From the NCBI GenBank assembly GCA_945861025.1, contig CAMASN010000018.1:1-53233 (forward strand): a stretch of DNA of 53,233 nt, given 5' to 3'. The translations under genes and the position numbers were made by a program. Under the pieces are notes generated by a model that did not search any database, had not been told where the DNA came from, and was given only the letters and a program-made list of their open reading frames with translations. Source of the stretch: Ferrithrix thermotolerans DSM 19514 (GTDB lineage: Bacteria; Actinomycetota; Acidimicrobiia; Acidimicrobiales; Ilumatobacteraceae). Positions 34,766 through 44,129 of the stretch are shown one piece after another. Numbering within the stretch: the stretch's first letter is position 1; each line of letters starts with the position of its first letter.

Positions 34766-37726
34766 CTACGGATTGACCACCAAGGTTGAGCCACGCCCAT
34801 CGGAAAGCGGCTTGACCTCGATACCCACGTGTAGCCGCTCCTTCATCGCTTCGACATGGGTGATGGCGCCCACCATTCGGCCAGTGGCATGCAACATCGA
34901 GAGCGCCCGGATCGCATCGTCGAGCGCATTGGGATCGAGCGAGCCAAATCCTTCGTCGACAAACAACGCCTCAAACTGCTTTCCGCTACCCACGCCACCA
35001 TGGCTGACGACATCGGCCAGGCCGAGCGCCAACGACAATGAGGCCTGAAACTGCTCGCCACCTGACAGCGACGCCGTAGCCCGCGAGCGACCCGTGTGAG
35101 CATCGAACACCTCGAGGGTGAGTCCGCCCTTCACACCGGCGGCGCGACCAAGCTTGTAGCGCAGGTTGGTCATGTGGCCGAGATGCACATTGGCAGCGGC
35201 GGTGACGCGATCGAGTTCGCCGGCCAACACCCAGCGCTCGAGCTTCACCTTTATACCTGCTTCGCCATTGCAGGTTTTGAAGACAATGCGAGCCGTGTCA
35301 CGCTGAGTACGAAGGCCAGCGGAAGCGGCGGCTACCTCGATCGACAGAGCAAGGTCCTGAGCGGCGGATTTCAGTGCGTTGGCTGCCGTGGTGAACTCGG
35401 TCAGCGACTGCTGGGCACCATGGTTGGCTTCATCGGCAACCACCTTCAACTGCGCGATGTCCGGGCACGTCTCAGGAATCCCTTGCTTGACTAGTTGTTC
35501 CAAGATGGTGGTGAACTTGGAGAACTCGCGCTTCCATCCTTCGATCGCATCTTCGAGGTCGCCTTCTACGACTGGGTCGAGTAGCGCTGCCGTTGCGGCC
35601 GCGCTGTCGGCGTACCCACTGGCTCTGAGTAGGTCATCGAAATCTCCCGTCGCTGCGTCAAGCGCTGCGCCTGTTCGGGTGACCGCATCGAACAAGCCGC
35701 TGGCGTGGCCAGAGGCGGACTGCAGTTCAGCAACCGTGACCAGTTTGGCTTCGAGAGCTTCTGCGTCGATGGCGGCCGCCGCAGCGACATATCGACCGGC
35801 ATCCTTCCGCTTCGTCTCGGCGGTGGTCTGCAACCCCTTACGGCGTAACGATACGTTGCGCTCTGATTCCTGCGCAGTGTCGAGCTGAGCGATTTCACCT
35901 TCGACACGACGCTGCAGTTCGACAAGTTCACCTGCAGCTGCTAGCGCGTCTGCCAGCGACTTGCCGAGGTCGCTGAGCGCTGCCTCAAGGACGTCGGCCG
36001 GCAGGTCGGCACTCTCTGCAAGGGCTTCGCTCAGTCCTTCGATTGCGATTCTGAGCTTCTGCACCACTTTGCTCGCATCAGACCAGAACACCCGGGCACC
36101 GTCGACCGCTTCGTGATCGACAGACTCGCCATCGACCACTTGGGCAGGGTTCGGGTGCTCAGACGAGCCACACACCGCACATGGTTCGCCATCGATGAGT
36201 TCTTGGGCGAGGCGCGGAGCCGTAGTGAGAACGAATCGAGCCATGACCGATTCGTAGCTCAGCTGCGCCCTGGCTTCGGAATCCTTCGCCCCGAGCAGAT
36301 CTTCCACTGCTTGCTCAAGCTTGTTGCGCTGACCGAGACGAATGCGGGCCGTGTCAACATCTCGCTCAAGTCGCTCGACCGACGACGCCGGCAGGGCCAA
36401 CACTGCCGCTCGATCATTGCCCTCAGCGATATCGGCCTTCAATGCATTGATTGAATCGATCAGAATCTGGTACTCAGCGTTGGCGGCGACAACCGCAGCT
36501 TCGGCTTCTTCAGCGTTTGCTACTGCGTCACCTGCGTCGATGAGCGCCCTGCGATCAGCCCCGAACTGCGTAGCCGCCGCCTGTACCGCAGTGGCAACTG
36601 CCGAGGCGTTAAAGCTGGGCTCGGGTTGCCCAATAACGGTAAATCCGTCGGCGACCACGCGGCGGAGTTGATCGAGTTCAGCGCTTGCCGCCTCGAAACG
36701 AACGCGCGCCTGTGCCACCTTGGCAGCCGCCTCAGCGACAGGGCGGGCACGTTGCGATGCGGCGACCAGCGATTCGTTGGCCGTCACCGACGCGCGTTGT
36801 TCTTCGAGTTGATCGAGCCTGCTGGTGGCGGCAGCGGCCTCGTTGAATCGTTTGGCATCACCCTCGGCTGCGGTGAAATCGGCCGTGGACCGCGTCGCCG
36901 CACGCTGCAGTGATTTCACGTGCGTGTCACGCTCCTCTCGAATCGGAGCGAGCGTCGAGATGATTTCGCGAAATCGATCGTCGGATGCCGCAGTGAGTGG
37001 AGTGCCATCGATGTCACCCGAGGGGTCGTCGAGGTCAGGCATCCACGTCCGACGGACCTCCACCAACGAAGCGACTGCGTTGGTGCGATGGTGTTGAACT
37101 TGGATATCGACGTCGTCAACCTGGCCGCTGAGTTTCTCCATCTGTCGCTTCAACAGCTTGGTGGCTTCCTCGAATACCTCGCCGCCGAACAACTGGCGAA
37201 GCAGCTCTTCGCGGTTCTCATCGGTGGCAATGAGAAAATCGGTGAACTTGCCCTGCGGCAGCAACACCACGCGCTGGAACTGCGCGCCATCGAGGCCGAC
37301 GAGTTCTTCGCACTTCTTCGTTACATCTCTGGCACCTGTTGCGAGTGCCTCGGTGGCGGCACCAATGAGCTTGGCAACCAGCGCTGTTGGTCCATCGGAC
37401 GTGGTGCCAGTGCCGTTCTTCTTTGGCTTGTCCCATTTGGGGGAGCGATGAACGCTATAGCGCATTCCATCGGCCTCAAAGACCAGAGTTGCGTAGGTCT
37501 CAACATTGGCTGCTGCATGGTGCGAACGCGGGCTGTCATTGCTGGGCCGCGCCCCAGGGAGAACGCCATACAACGCATACACCATCGCGTCGAACACTGT
37601 GGTCTTGCCGGTGCCCGTGGGACCGGTAACGACGAACAGCCCGCGCTGGCCAAGCGCTTCGAAATCGACAACCTGCTTGCCTGGGAATGAACCAAAGGCT
37701 TGGAACTCAAGATGGAGCGGGCGCAT
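34766..37726 (-). CDS. sbcC: exonuclease SbcC (Rad50-like ATPase)
   Basis: 986 residues; its ATG shares a base with the sbcD stop (TGATG). SbcCD cleaves hairpins and processes DNA ends. Seen: Walker A VVTGPTGTGKTTVFDAMVYALYG at residues 33-55, a long coiled coil on each side of the zinc hook GEPCAVCGSSEHP near the middle, the ABC signature ASLSGGEQFQASLSLALGLAD, and Walker B LFVDEGFGSLD near the C-terminus. The length is typical for actinobacterial SbcC. It is coupled to sbcD and followed by the lipoprotein gene. Confidence 0.95.
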   Translation of the reverse strand: MRPLHLEFQAFGSFPGKQVVDFEALGQRGLFVVTGPTGTGKTTVFDAMVYALYGVLPGARPSNDSPRSHHAAANVETYATLVFEADGMRYSVHRSPKWDKPKKNGTGTTSDGPTALVAKLIGAATEALATGARDVTKKCEELVGLDGAQFQRVVLLPQGKFTDFLIATDENREELLRQLFGGEVFEEATKLLKRQMEKLSGQVDDVDIQVQHHRTNAVASLVEVRRTWMPDLDDPSGDIDGTPLTAASDDRFREIISTLAPIREERDTHVKSLQRAATRSTADFTAAEGDAKRFNEAAAATSRLDQLEEQRASVTANESLVAASQRARPVAEAAAKVAQARVRFEAASAELDQLRRVVADGFTVIGQPEPSFNASAVATAVQAAATQFGADRRALIDAGDAVANAEEAEAAVVAANAEYQILIDSINALKADIAEGNDRAAVLALPASSVERLERDVDTARIRLGQRNKLEQAVEDLLGAKDSEARAQLSYESVMARFVLTTAPRLAQELIDGEPCAVCGSSEHPNPAQVVDGESVDHEAVDGARVFWSDASKVVQKLRIAIEGLSEALAESADLPADVLEAALSDLGKSLADALAAAGELVELQRRVEGEIAQLDTAQESERNVSLRRKGLQTTAETKRKDAGRYVAAAAAIDAEALEAKLVTVAELQSASGHASGLFDAVTRTGAALDAATGDFDDLLRASGYADSAAATAALLDPVVEGDLEDAIEGWKREFSKFTTILEQLVKQGIPETCPDIAQLKVVADEANHGAQQSLTEFTTAANALKSAAQDLALSIEVAAASAGLRTQRDTARIVFKTCNGEAGIKVKLERWVLAGELDRVTAAANVHLGHMTNLRYKLGRAAGVKGGLTLEVFDAHTGRSRATASLSGGEQFQASLSLALGLADVVSHGGVGSGKQFEALFVDEGFGSLDPNALDDAIRALSMLHATGRMVGAITHVEAMKERLHVGIEVKPLSDGRGSTLVVNP

Positions 37727-38910
37727 CAGACGGCCTTCAATTCGATCTCGGCTGCTGCTTTGGCGATGGCAGCATGCAGCACGACACGCTGCTCAGCTGA
37801 TGGCTCGCTACCCATCGAGGCTTTCCAGAACTGTTCGGCTGCTTGGCTTGGGGTAACAACTCGGCGATCGAGTGGCGTCTCGCCATCGCCCCCACTGATT
37901 ATGGGCGGACTCAACACGATCTCAACAACGTTCGGATAGAACTCCGACAATCGCTGTTTGGCATCGAGCACAACGCCCGGGTCGGTGATGATGGCTCGCA
38001 CCAATGAACGCTGCGCCTCGGGACTCGGTTCGGCTCGCAGGAGTTCGTCGATGAGGCCAGTGACCGTGAGTACCGGCCGGCCGACCGGAATAGCCACAGA
38101 TTCAATCACGCACGCGCCATCGGCCGCCATGTCGATGATCTCAATACTCTTGGCGTGGTCTTCAGAGAATGAATAGGCCAACGGAGTGCCCGAATAGCGC
38201 ACCGTGGCTCGCCCACCAACGGTCTGTGGGCGATGCAGATGCCCGAGCGCTGTGTACGAGAACTTGTCGAACAACGAAGCATCGACCGTGCCCGCGCCGC
38301 CGATAGTGAGTTGCCGTTCTGAGTCGCTGACAGTGGCGCCGGCAACGTACGCGTGTGAGACAGCCAGCGAGCGTGGTGCGCTCAGCGACGGGAGCGCTTC
38401 GGTGATCGCTGCGGCGAGCACCGAATGGTGTGTGCGCGCTTTACGACGGTCGGATGTATCGATGGTGACTTCGCCAGTGCCTTCGGACAAATCGTCGGGC
38501 GCGGCTTGCGGATCGAGGAACGGAAGCATCACAAGATCGAGTGGGCCATCGGCAAAGTTGAGCGTGATGACCTCGCCGACCTTCGAGTAGCCGCCGCGGA
38601 TGTAGACACCGCTGAGGTCGAGCAGATCGTCGTAGGCAAAGACGCGGTCAGCGCCATCGTGGTTGCCAGTGATGACCGCGACTTTGATTCCAGCGGCCTG
38701 CAGGTTGCGTAACGCCTCGCGAAACATCACCACTGCCTCTGTGGGTGCAATCGCGCGATCGAAGATGTCGCCAGCGATCACCACGAGATCGACCTTGCGC
38801 GACACCGCTTCGGCAGTCATCCATGTGATGAACTCTCGCTGATCGTCGGCCAGTGAAACTGCGCCAAAGCTCCGGCCGAGGTGCCAATCGCTGGTGTGAA
38901 GTGTTCGCAT
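37726..38910 (-). CDS. sbcD: exonuclease SbcD (Mre11-like nuclease)
   Basis: 394 residues from the ATG at 38910, which has AGGAG 6 nt upstream; the frame to 39063 lacks a start signal. Calcineurin-like phosphoesterase motifs coordinate two metal ions: HTSDWHLGRSF (residues 5-15), VIAGDIFDRA, ITGNHDGADR, and the later AVSHAYVAGA and TALGHLHRPQ. It forms the nuclease of the SbcCD complex. Divergent from the ACT-domain gene, 190 nt away. No LexA box was seen in that gap. Confidence 0.94.
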   Translation of the reverse strand: MRTLHTSDWHLGRSFGAVSLADDQREFITWMTAEAVSRKVDLVVIAGDIFDRAIAPTEAVVMFREALRNLQAAGIKVAVITGNHDGADRVFAYDDLLDLSGVYIRGGYSKVGEVITLNFADGPLDLVMLPFLDPQAAPDDLSEGTGEVTIDTSDRRKARTHHSVLAAAITEALPSLSAPRSLAVSHAYVAGATVSDSERQLTIGGAGTVDASLFDKFSYTALGHLHRPQTVGGRATVRYSGTPLAYSFSEDHAKSIEIIDMAADGACVIESVAIPVGRPVLTVTGLIDELLRAEPSPEAQRSLVRAIITDPGVVLDAKQRLSEFYPNVVEIVLSPPIISGGDGETPLDRRVVTPSQAAEQFWKASMGSEPSAEQRVVLHAAIAKAAAEIELKAV

Positions 38911-39087
38911 CTGAACTCCTGTGTCATTGCGGCCGCGCTGCGGTCGGCGAACCATACTGCTCGCATCAAGAGAGACAACGCACGCACCCCTGCAGAGTGT
39001 GACATCGCCCTGCACACAGAGCACAGCGACGCGATGCTGTTTACATTCGAGCAACAAAATCATGCTTCAGCGGAAACGTCGAGTCGC

Positions 39088-39093
39088 TAATCT
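39088..39093 (+). promoter_or_regulatory. -10 box of leaderless ACT-protein promoter
   Basis: TAATCT followed by 7 nt (CAACCAC) and the ATG at 39101. It supports that start against the much longer frame from 38921. Confidence 0.5.
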
Positions 39094-39100
39094 CAACCAC

Positions 39101-39787
39101 ATGCCCACAGTGGTGATGCGTCTCTGGCTCCCAGACATTCCCGGAACTCTCGGTCGAGTGGCTGCCGCCATCGGCCAGGTGGGCGGCGATGTCGTCGGTA
39201 TCGAAATCCTGGAGCGCGGCTCGAATCTCGCCATCGACGAGTTGACCGTGTCGCTTCCTGAAGATGCGAGCCTCGATGCGCTGATCGCTGCCGTGACTGA
39301 ACTCGATGGCGTCACCATCGAAGACGTGTATCACGTGGAGACAGATCGTTCGGAGCAAAGCGTTCTGGCGCTCGATGTCGCCGCGCGCATCATGGAAACC
39401 GACGATGCCAACCGTCTCGACACAGCATGCGCGCTGCTGCGCAAACTGCTTCACGCCGATTGGTGCGTTATCGCCAACGCAACCGATGCTGCCAATGCCT
39501 CGCCAATCGCGCGCTCGGGCACCCTGCCCGACCTGCAATGGGTGGCAGCTTTTCTCGATGGGTCCAGCCACCTTCCGCCCGACATCGCCCAAGAGCACAC
39601 CCCGGCCGACATTGCGTGGGCGCCGATTGGCGGACTCGACGCCACCATCGTGTTGAGCCGCCAGCGCGGAGCCTTCCGACTTCGCGAGCGCCAGCACCTT
39701 GCGCTCATCGCGCGTATCGTCGCCATGGCCCTCCTCGTTGCAACCCAGTCGGAAGTGGCGGCGCACGAGCCCGTCAGGGGCGCATAG
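39101..39787 (+). CDS. ACT-domain protein with C-terminal GAF-like region
   Basis: 228 residues. The first 75 residues form an ACT domain (VVMRLWLPDIPGTLGRVAAAIG, GGDVVGIEIL, ELTVSL), a fold that usually binds amino acids. The remainder (LDTACALLRKLLHADWCVIANA through IVLSRQRGAFRLRERQHLALIARI) resembles the end of a GAF domain, so it may be a small ligand sensor without an output domain. No enzyme motif is seen. Odd: the last 12 codons and the stop lie inside one copy of a 54-bp palindromic repeat, so the original C-terminus may have been replaced. Confidence 0.75.
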   Translation: MPTVVMRLWLPDIPGTLGRVAAAIGQVGGDVVGIEILERGSNLAIDELTVSLPEDASLDALIAAVTELDGVTIEDVYHVETDRSEQSVLALDVAARIMETDDANRLDTACALLRKLLHADWCVIANATDAANASPIARSGTLPDLQWVAAFLDGSSHLPPDIAQEHTPADIAWAPIGGLDATIVLSRQRGAFRLRERQHLALIARIVAMALLVATQSEVAAHEPVRGA

Positions 39788-39804
39788 ACCGCCACTTCGC
39801 GTGC
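39751..39804. repeat. 54-bp palindromic repeat, copy 1
   Basis: Starts GGAAGTGGCGG, ends CCGCCACTTCGCGTGC. The outer arms GAAGTGGCGG/CCGCCACTTC pair perfectly, and an inner GCCC-GTCA-GGGG stem follows. About 87 percent identical to the copy at 41047-41100, with several of the differences in loops or paired changes. It overlaps the 3' end of the ACT-protein gene and supplies its stop codon. Confidence 0.8.
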
Positions 39805-39893
39805 AAGCGGCACGCCACTGGGCTCGGCGTCGGAGTGACTTACTCGCTCGTCGGTTGTGTACGGTGCCGCCACCGCGCTGAAAGGGCCACCCC

Positions 39894-41027
39894 ATGACCG
39901 ATCAACAAGACCTCAACACTCCACGGCCAATGCTGGCGGTGTTCTGTTCCCCATCTCGCTACGTGCAGGGCGCCAACGCAACAGCCGAACTTGGCTCTGT
40001 GTTGTCGGCAATGGGACTCACCGGACCAGCCCTCATCGTGGCGAGCGCACGCATTGAAGCCGAGCTCGGCGCCACATGGGCACGCACTCTTGGCAGCGCG
40101 GGCATTCCATTTGTGGTGCATCGTTTCAATGGCGAGTGCACGCAAGACGAAATCACCGCCGGAGTCGCCGCCGCACGAGCAGCGGGTTCAACAACGGTCA
40201 TCGGAGCCGGAGGCGGCAAGGCGCTCGATACATCGCGCGCCATCGCCGCAGAGTGCTCGATCAGCGCAGTGAACTGCCCAACCCTCGCATCGAGCGACGC
40301 TCCATGCAGCGCGTTGTCAGTGGTCTACAGCGCCGACGGATCCTTCGATCGCTATCTCTTTTATCGACGCAATCCTGACCTCGTGCTCGTCGACACAACC
40401 ATCATCGCCACCGCACCCGCGCGCTACTTGGTGGGCGGTATGGGCGACGCACTCGCAACATGGTTCGAGGCCCGCACCGTGATCGAGGCACATCGACCAA
40501 ACCAGCTTCAGGGTGCCACTACTCGTGCCGCCGAAGCCCTCGCCAAACTGTGTTACGAAACACTGCTCGCCGACGGACCTGCCGCGCTCGCAGCGGTGCG
40601 CGCCAACTCAGTGACGCCGGCGCTTGAGCGCATCGTCGAAGCAAACACGTTGCTCTCAGGCCTCGGCTTTGAGTCGGGCGGACTCGCCATTGCTCACTCT
40701 GTGCACAACGGACTCACTACAGCCTCAGGCACGCACTCGTTTCTGCACGGCGAGAAGGTGGCCTTCGGACTCTTGGTACAACTCGTTGTCGAGGGTCGCC
40801 CGCACAGCGAGTTTGTCGATGTCGTGCGGTTCAGCAGGGCCGTGGGACTCCCTACGTCGTTGGCCGAGGTGGGCCTGGCCGACGCAGACCTCGACCTGCT
40901 TCAAGTCATTGCAGCGCGCACCGTCTCCGCTGGTGAGACGGCTCACAACGAGCCGTTCACGGTGAGCGCCAGCATGATCCTCGATGGCATACGCGGCGCC
41001 GACTCGTTGGCCCGCTCCATCAGCTAG
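39894..41027 (+). CDS. gldA: glycerol dehydrogenase (iron-containing alcohol dehydrogenase family)
   Basis: 377 residues; AAAGGG precedes the ATG and a TACGGT -10-like box lies about 40 nt upstream. Oxidises glycerol to dihydroxyacetone with NAD+. It follows E. coli GldA closely: SPSRYVQGANA, NAD-binding GAGGGKALDT, PTLASSDAPCSALSVVYS with a metal-ligand Asp, ARYLVGGMGDALATWFEAR, and the metal-binding His residues in AIAHSVHNGL and FLHGEKVAFG. No dihydroxyacetone kinase is nearby, so the product use is unclear. It is flanked on both sides by copies of the palindromic repeat. Confidence 0.9.
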   Translation: MTDQQDLNTPRPMLAVFCSPSRYVQGANATAELGSVLSAMGLTGPALIVASARIEAELGATWARTLGSAGIPFVVHRFNGECTQDEITAGVAAARAAGSTTVIGAGGGKALDTSRAIAAECSISAVNCPTLASSDAPCSALSVVYSADGSFDRYLFYRRNPDLVLVDTTIIATAPARYLVGGMGDALATWFEARTVIEAHRPNQLQGATTRAAEALAKLCYETLLADGPAALAAVRANSVTPALERIVEANTLLSGLGFESGGLAIAHSVHNGLTTASGTHSFLHGEKVAFGLLVQLVVEGRPHSEFVDVVRFSRAVGLPTSLAEVGLADADLDLLQVIAARTVSAGETAHNEPFTVSASMILDGIRGADSLARSIS

Positions 41028-41046
41028 CGAGCCGACCGATCGCCTC

Positions 41047-41100
41047 GGAAGTGGCGGCGTACGAGCCCCTCACGGGCGTGTACGCCGCCACTTCGCGTGC
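41047..41100. repeat. 54-bp palindromic repeat, copy 2
   Basis: A longer perfect inverted repeat than copy 1: GAAGTGGCGGCGTAC ... GTACGCCGCCACTTC (15-bp arms), with an inner GCCC/GGGC stem. It fills the gap between the convergent gldA and SDR genes, where it can act as a bidirectional terminator or 3'-end protector. It ends with the same CGCGTGC flank as copy 1, so the repeated unit extends beyond the palindrome on one side. Confidence 0.85.
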
Positions 41101-41113
41101 GGGATGGGCGTCG

Positions 41114-41860
41114 TTACACCTGACGGGCGTCGAGTTGGATTTCGGAGACGTCGATTTCGGGATGGTCGAGCATCGTTGCGAACGACGATGCCAGTGACAC
41201 GCCAACGTCGCTGGGCTCCATGAATCCGCCGGGCAATGCTTGCGTGCCCCAAATCTTGAGGGCCGCACCGAGACGCTCGAGGCCCATTTGGTTGACGAAC
41301 TCGGTGGGCTGCGCGTTGCCCATCATGATGCGCAAGAAGCGACGATCAGGATGCTCAACCTTCCATGTGCGGATGCACTGATTGAGCGCTGCTTTGGTGG
41401 CCGAATACGTAGCGAAGTGAGCGTTTGAGTCGAACACTGTGCGCGATGACACGAAGGCAATGAGGCCGTTGCGACCGACGTGATCGAGTGACGCAGCGGC
41501 GGCCAGATTGGCGCCGATGACATTGAGCTTGAATACATCGACCCATGTGTCGACATCGGTGTCTTTGAGTTCCTGCAGCACGCCGTAGCCGGCCATGTAC
41601 ACCATCACGTCGATGCCGCCCATGGCTTGCGCCGCTTGGGTGGCGACACGCTGAGCGTCGTCGGCCAGGGTGGCGTCGCCGGCGAAGGCGAATCCGCTAC
41701 CCATGCGTTGCACCAAGTCGTCGAGTCGATCGGCGCGCCGAGCCGACACAGCAACCGTGGCGCCGGCCTGAGCGCATGCCAACGCCAACGCTTCGCCAAG
41801 ACCCGACGACGCACCGATGACGAGAATGCGTCGCCCAGCAAGACGCTGGTGCGTGCTCAC
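41114..41860 (-). CDS. short-chain dehydrogenase/reductase
   Basis: 248 residues from a GTG overlapping the ALDH stop (GTGA). Rossmann nucleotide site ILVIGASSGLGEALA (TGxxxGxG-like, residues 13-27), Arg-containing VSARRADRL that favours NADP, active-site Ser138/Ser139, Tyr152 and Lys156 (YSATK). It should oxidise or reduce an alcohol/ketone pair; the substrate is unknown. Last gene of the tetR-SDR-ALDH-SDR operon. The N-terminal extension to 41986 lies in the ALDH gene and was excluded. Confidence 0.9.
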   Translation of the reverse strand: MSTHQRLAGRRILVIGASSGLGEALALACAQAGATVAVSARRADRLDDLVQRMGSGFAFAGDATLADDAQRVATQAAQAMGGIDVMVYMAGYGVLQELKDTDVDTWVDVFKLNVIGANLAAAASLDHVGRNGLIAFVSSRTVFDSNAHFATYSATKAALNQCIRTWKVEHPDRRFLRIMMGNAQPTEFVNQMGLERLGAALKIWGTQALPGGFMEPSDVGVSLASSFATMLDHPEIDVSEIQLDARQV

Positions 41861-43356
41861 GACTTGCTCGTGACTGGCTTCGCGAAGGCTCGTGTTTCGA
41901 GATACTCGCTGAAGCCGGCCATACCCATCTCGCGGCCGATGCCCGAGTGCTTGTAGCCCCCAAACGGCACATCGCACCCGTACCAAACGCCACCGTTGAC
42001 CGACATCGTGCCGGTGCGCACTCGGCGCGCCACTGACAATGCGCGGCCCTCGTCGGCCGAAACCACGGCGCCCGACAATCCGAACTCTGAGTCGTTAGCG
42101 ATAGCAACGGCGTGATCGTCGTCGTCGTATGCGATGGCAACCAACACTGGGCCGAAGATCTCTTCTTGGGCCACGCGCATGTCGTTGGTGACGTCGGCGA
42201 TGAGCGTTGGCTCGTAAAAGAAGCCGTCGGGCATGTGCTCGGGGCGCTTCCCACCACAAACAATCCGGGCGCCCTGCTCGATGGCGCTGGCCACGTATCC
42301 CTCGACGCGATCGCGCTGCGCTGCACTAATCAGTGGGCCCATCACGGTGCCCGCAGCTGTTGGATCGCCGGGCACGATGCCGGTCATCAACGCGGCGATT
42401 GCGGCGACACCCTCGTCGTAGCGACTACGCGGCAACAGCACCCGAGTGGTGAGGGCGCAACCCTGGCCACACACCATCGCCAATCCAAACACTGCGCCAA
42501 ACGAGGCGCCCGCAATGTCGTCGACGTCGTCGAGCACGATGCACGCAGACTTACCACCCAGCTCGAGAAACACCTTGGTGAGGTTGACGCTGGCATCGGC
42601 CATGATGCGCCGACCGGTGTCGGTTGAGCCGGTGAAGCTGATCATGTCGATGCGTGGATCGATCACGAGTTGACGACCAATCAACTTGTCGCTCGACGCA
42701 ACGATATTGATGACGCCCGCCGGGATGTCGGTGTGGTTGGCGATGAGACGCCCCAATGCCAACGCTCCCCATGGGGTCTCGACCGCCGGCTTGAGGATCA
42801 CAGTGCAGCCAGCCGCAAGCGCCGGCACGATCTTCGCCAAGTTGATTTGGGTGGGCACGTTCCACGGCGTGATTGCGGCGACGACACCGACGGCTTCTTG
42901 CTCGGTCCAACGCTCTGCGGGGCCGCCCATGGTGTTGGCTTCGCCGAGGCTGCTGGACCACTGAAAGTTGGCAGCGATGTCGGCGTAGTAGGGCAGGAAC
43001 TTCAAGGGCTCAACGACCTGAATGGTGTCGCACGCCATGCGCGGTGCACCAACCTCGGCCATGGTGATGTCGATGAGTTGCGGCAGATGATCGGCCAACG
43101 CCTGCTGAAGCTGGCGAATGCAGTGCACGCGGAACTCAACGTTGCGCGACCAATCGGTGGTGTCGAACGCAGTGCGTGCCGCCACGATTGCGGCCTCGAT
43201 GTCGTCGGTTGTGGCGTCGGGCGACACGCCGATGACCTGACCGGTAGCCGGGTTGACGTTGTCGTAGAAAGCGCCGTTTGAGGCGCCTCGCAACTCGCCA
43301 TTGATCAACAGCAGTTCTTGTACAGCTTGGTGTGTGTGGTTCATAGGAGTGTTCAT
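41857..43356 (-). CDS. aldehyde dehydrogenase (NAD(P)+-dependent)
   Basis: 499 residues from the ATG at 43356, sharing a base with the upstream SDR stop. It converts an aldehyde to a carboxylic acid. Seen: AAITPWNVPTQINLAKIVPAL, LKPAVETPWGAL, cofactor loop FTGSTDTGRRI, catalytic base Glu265 in FLELGGKSA, nucleophile Cys300 in GQGCALTTR, and EEIFGPVL and PFGGYKHSGIGREMG near the C-terminus. Typical length. It is between two SDR genes with overlapping ends, so the three enzymes are made together and probably act in sequence. Confidence 0.94.
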   Translation of the reverse strand: MNTPMNHTHQAVQELLLINGELRGASNGAFYDNVNPATGQVIGVSPDATTDDIEAAIVAARTAFDTTDWSRNVEFRVHCIRQLQQALADHLPQLIDITMAEVGAPRMACDTIQVVEPLKFLPYYADIAANFQWSSSLGEANTMGGPAERWTEQEAVGVVAAITPWNVPTQINLAKIVPALAAGCTVILKPAVETPWGALALGRLIANHTDIPAGVINIVASSDKLIGRQLVIDPRIDMISFTGSTDTGRRIMADASVNLTKVFLELGGKSACIVLDDVDDIAGASFGAVFGLAMVCGQGCALTTRVLLPRSRYDEGVAAIAALMTGIVPGDPTAAGTVMGPLISAAQRDRVEGYVASAIEQGARIVCGGKRPEHMPDGFFYEPTLIADVTNDMRVAQEEIFGPVLVAIAYDDDDHAVAIANDSEFGLSGAVVSADEGRALSVARRVRTGTMSVNGGVWYGCDVPFGGYKHSGIGREMGMAGFSEYLETRAFAKPVTSKS

Positions 43357-44129
43357 CAGATTCTCGTGATCTGTCCGCCGTCGACGGCAAGGATGTGGCC
43401 GGTAATCCATGCTGCTTCGTCAGACAGCAAGAAGAGCACTGGGCCTACATGATCTGCAGGCGTGCCCAAACGTTTAATGGCCAAGCTGGCCACCAGTGGA
43501 TCGCGAAACTCAAGCGGAACCTGCTTGGCCATCGCCTGCGTGTCGGTTGGCCCAGGTGCGATTGCGTTCACGCGGATCTTGCGGAACGCCAACTCGTGCG
43601 CCAGCGAACTGGTGAGGAAGTTGATGCCAGCTTTGGCGAGCCCATAGAACCCAGAGATACCCATCCACGATGCAGTAGATGACTGGTTCACGATGGAGCC
43701 GCCGCCACTTTTGCCCATCGGACGCATCACCGAACGGGTGCAATGCAACGCGCCCATCAGGTTCACGTTCATGAAGTGGTTGAGGTAGGCGTAATCGACG
43801 TTGGTCAGGCCAGCCATTTGCATGTCGCCGAAGATGGCTGCGTTGTTGACCAGATAATCGATGCGGCCGAATGACTCCATCACAGCGGCAGCCATGGCAT
43901 CGGTGCTCGCTGGATCGCCCACATCGGTGCGCACGAAAATCGCTCGATCGCCCAACGACTCGGCCACAGCGCGACCGGCTTCTTCATTGATCTCGGCGAC
44001 AACCACGCAGGCGCCCTCGGCGTGCAACGCGCGCACATAGGCCTCACCGATTCCGCCGCCGGATCCGGTGACGATGGCGGTGCGGCCCTCGAATCGTCGT
44101 CGCTGTACTGATGCTTCGGGTTGGTTCAT
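43356..44129 (-). CDS. short-chain dehydrogenase/reductase
   Basis: 257 residues from the ATG at 44129, overlapping the tetR stop (ATGA). Nucleotide-binding AIVTGSGGGIGEAYV (residues 18-32), Glu47 after the second strand (VAEINEE) suggesting NAD(H) preference, VNNAAIF, active-site Ser150, Tyr162 and Lys166 (YGLAK), and RVNAIAPGPTDT. Its C-terminal AVDGGQITRI is typical of classical SDRs. Likely the oxidation step before the aldehyde dehydrogenase, or oxidation of a ring alcohol made by the P450; substrate is inferred only. Confidence 0.91.
   Translation of the reverse strand: MNQPEASVQRRRFEGRTAIVTGSGGGIGEAYVRALHAEGACVVVAEINEEAGRAVAESLGDRAIFVRTDVGDPASTDAMAAAVMESFGRIDYLVNNAAIFGDMQMAGLTNVDYAYLNHFMNVNLMGALHCTRSVMRPMGKSGGGSIVNQSSTASWMGISGFYGLAKAGINFLTSSLAHELAFRKIRVNAIAPGPTDTQAMAKQVPLEFRDPLVASLAIKRLGTPADHVGPVLFLLSDEAAWITGHILAVDGGQITRI

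Noticed and set aside
38921-39100. N-terminal extension of the ACT-domain protein
   Set aside because: Low-quality Cys/Arg/Ser sequence; the ACT domain starts at 39101, where a -10 box is correctly spaced.
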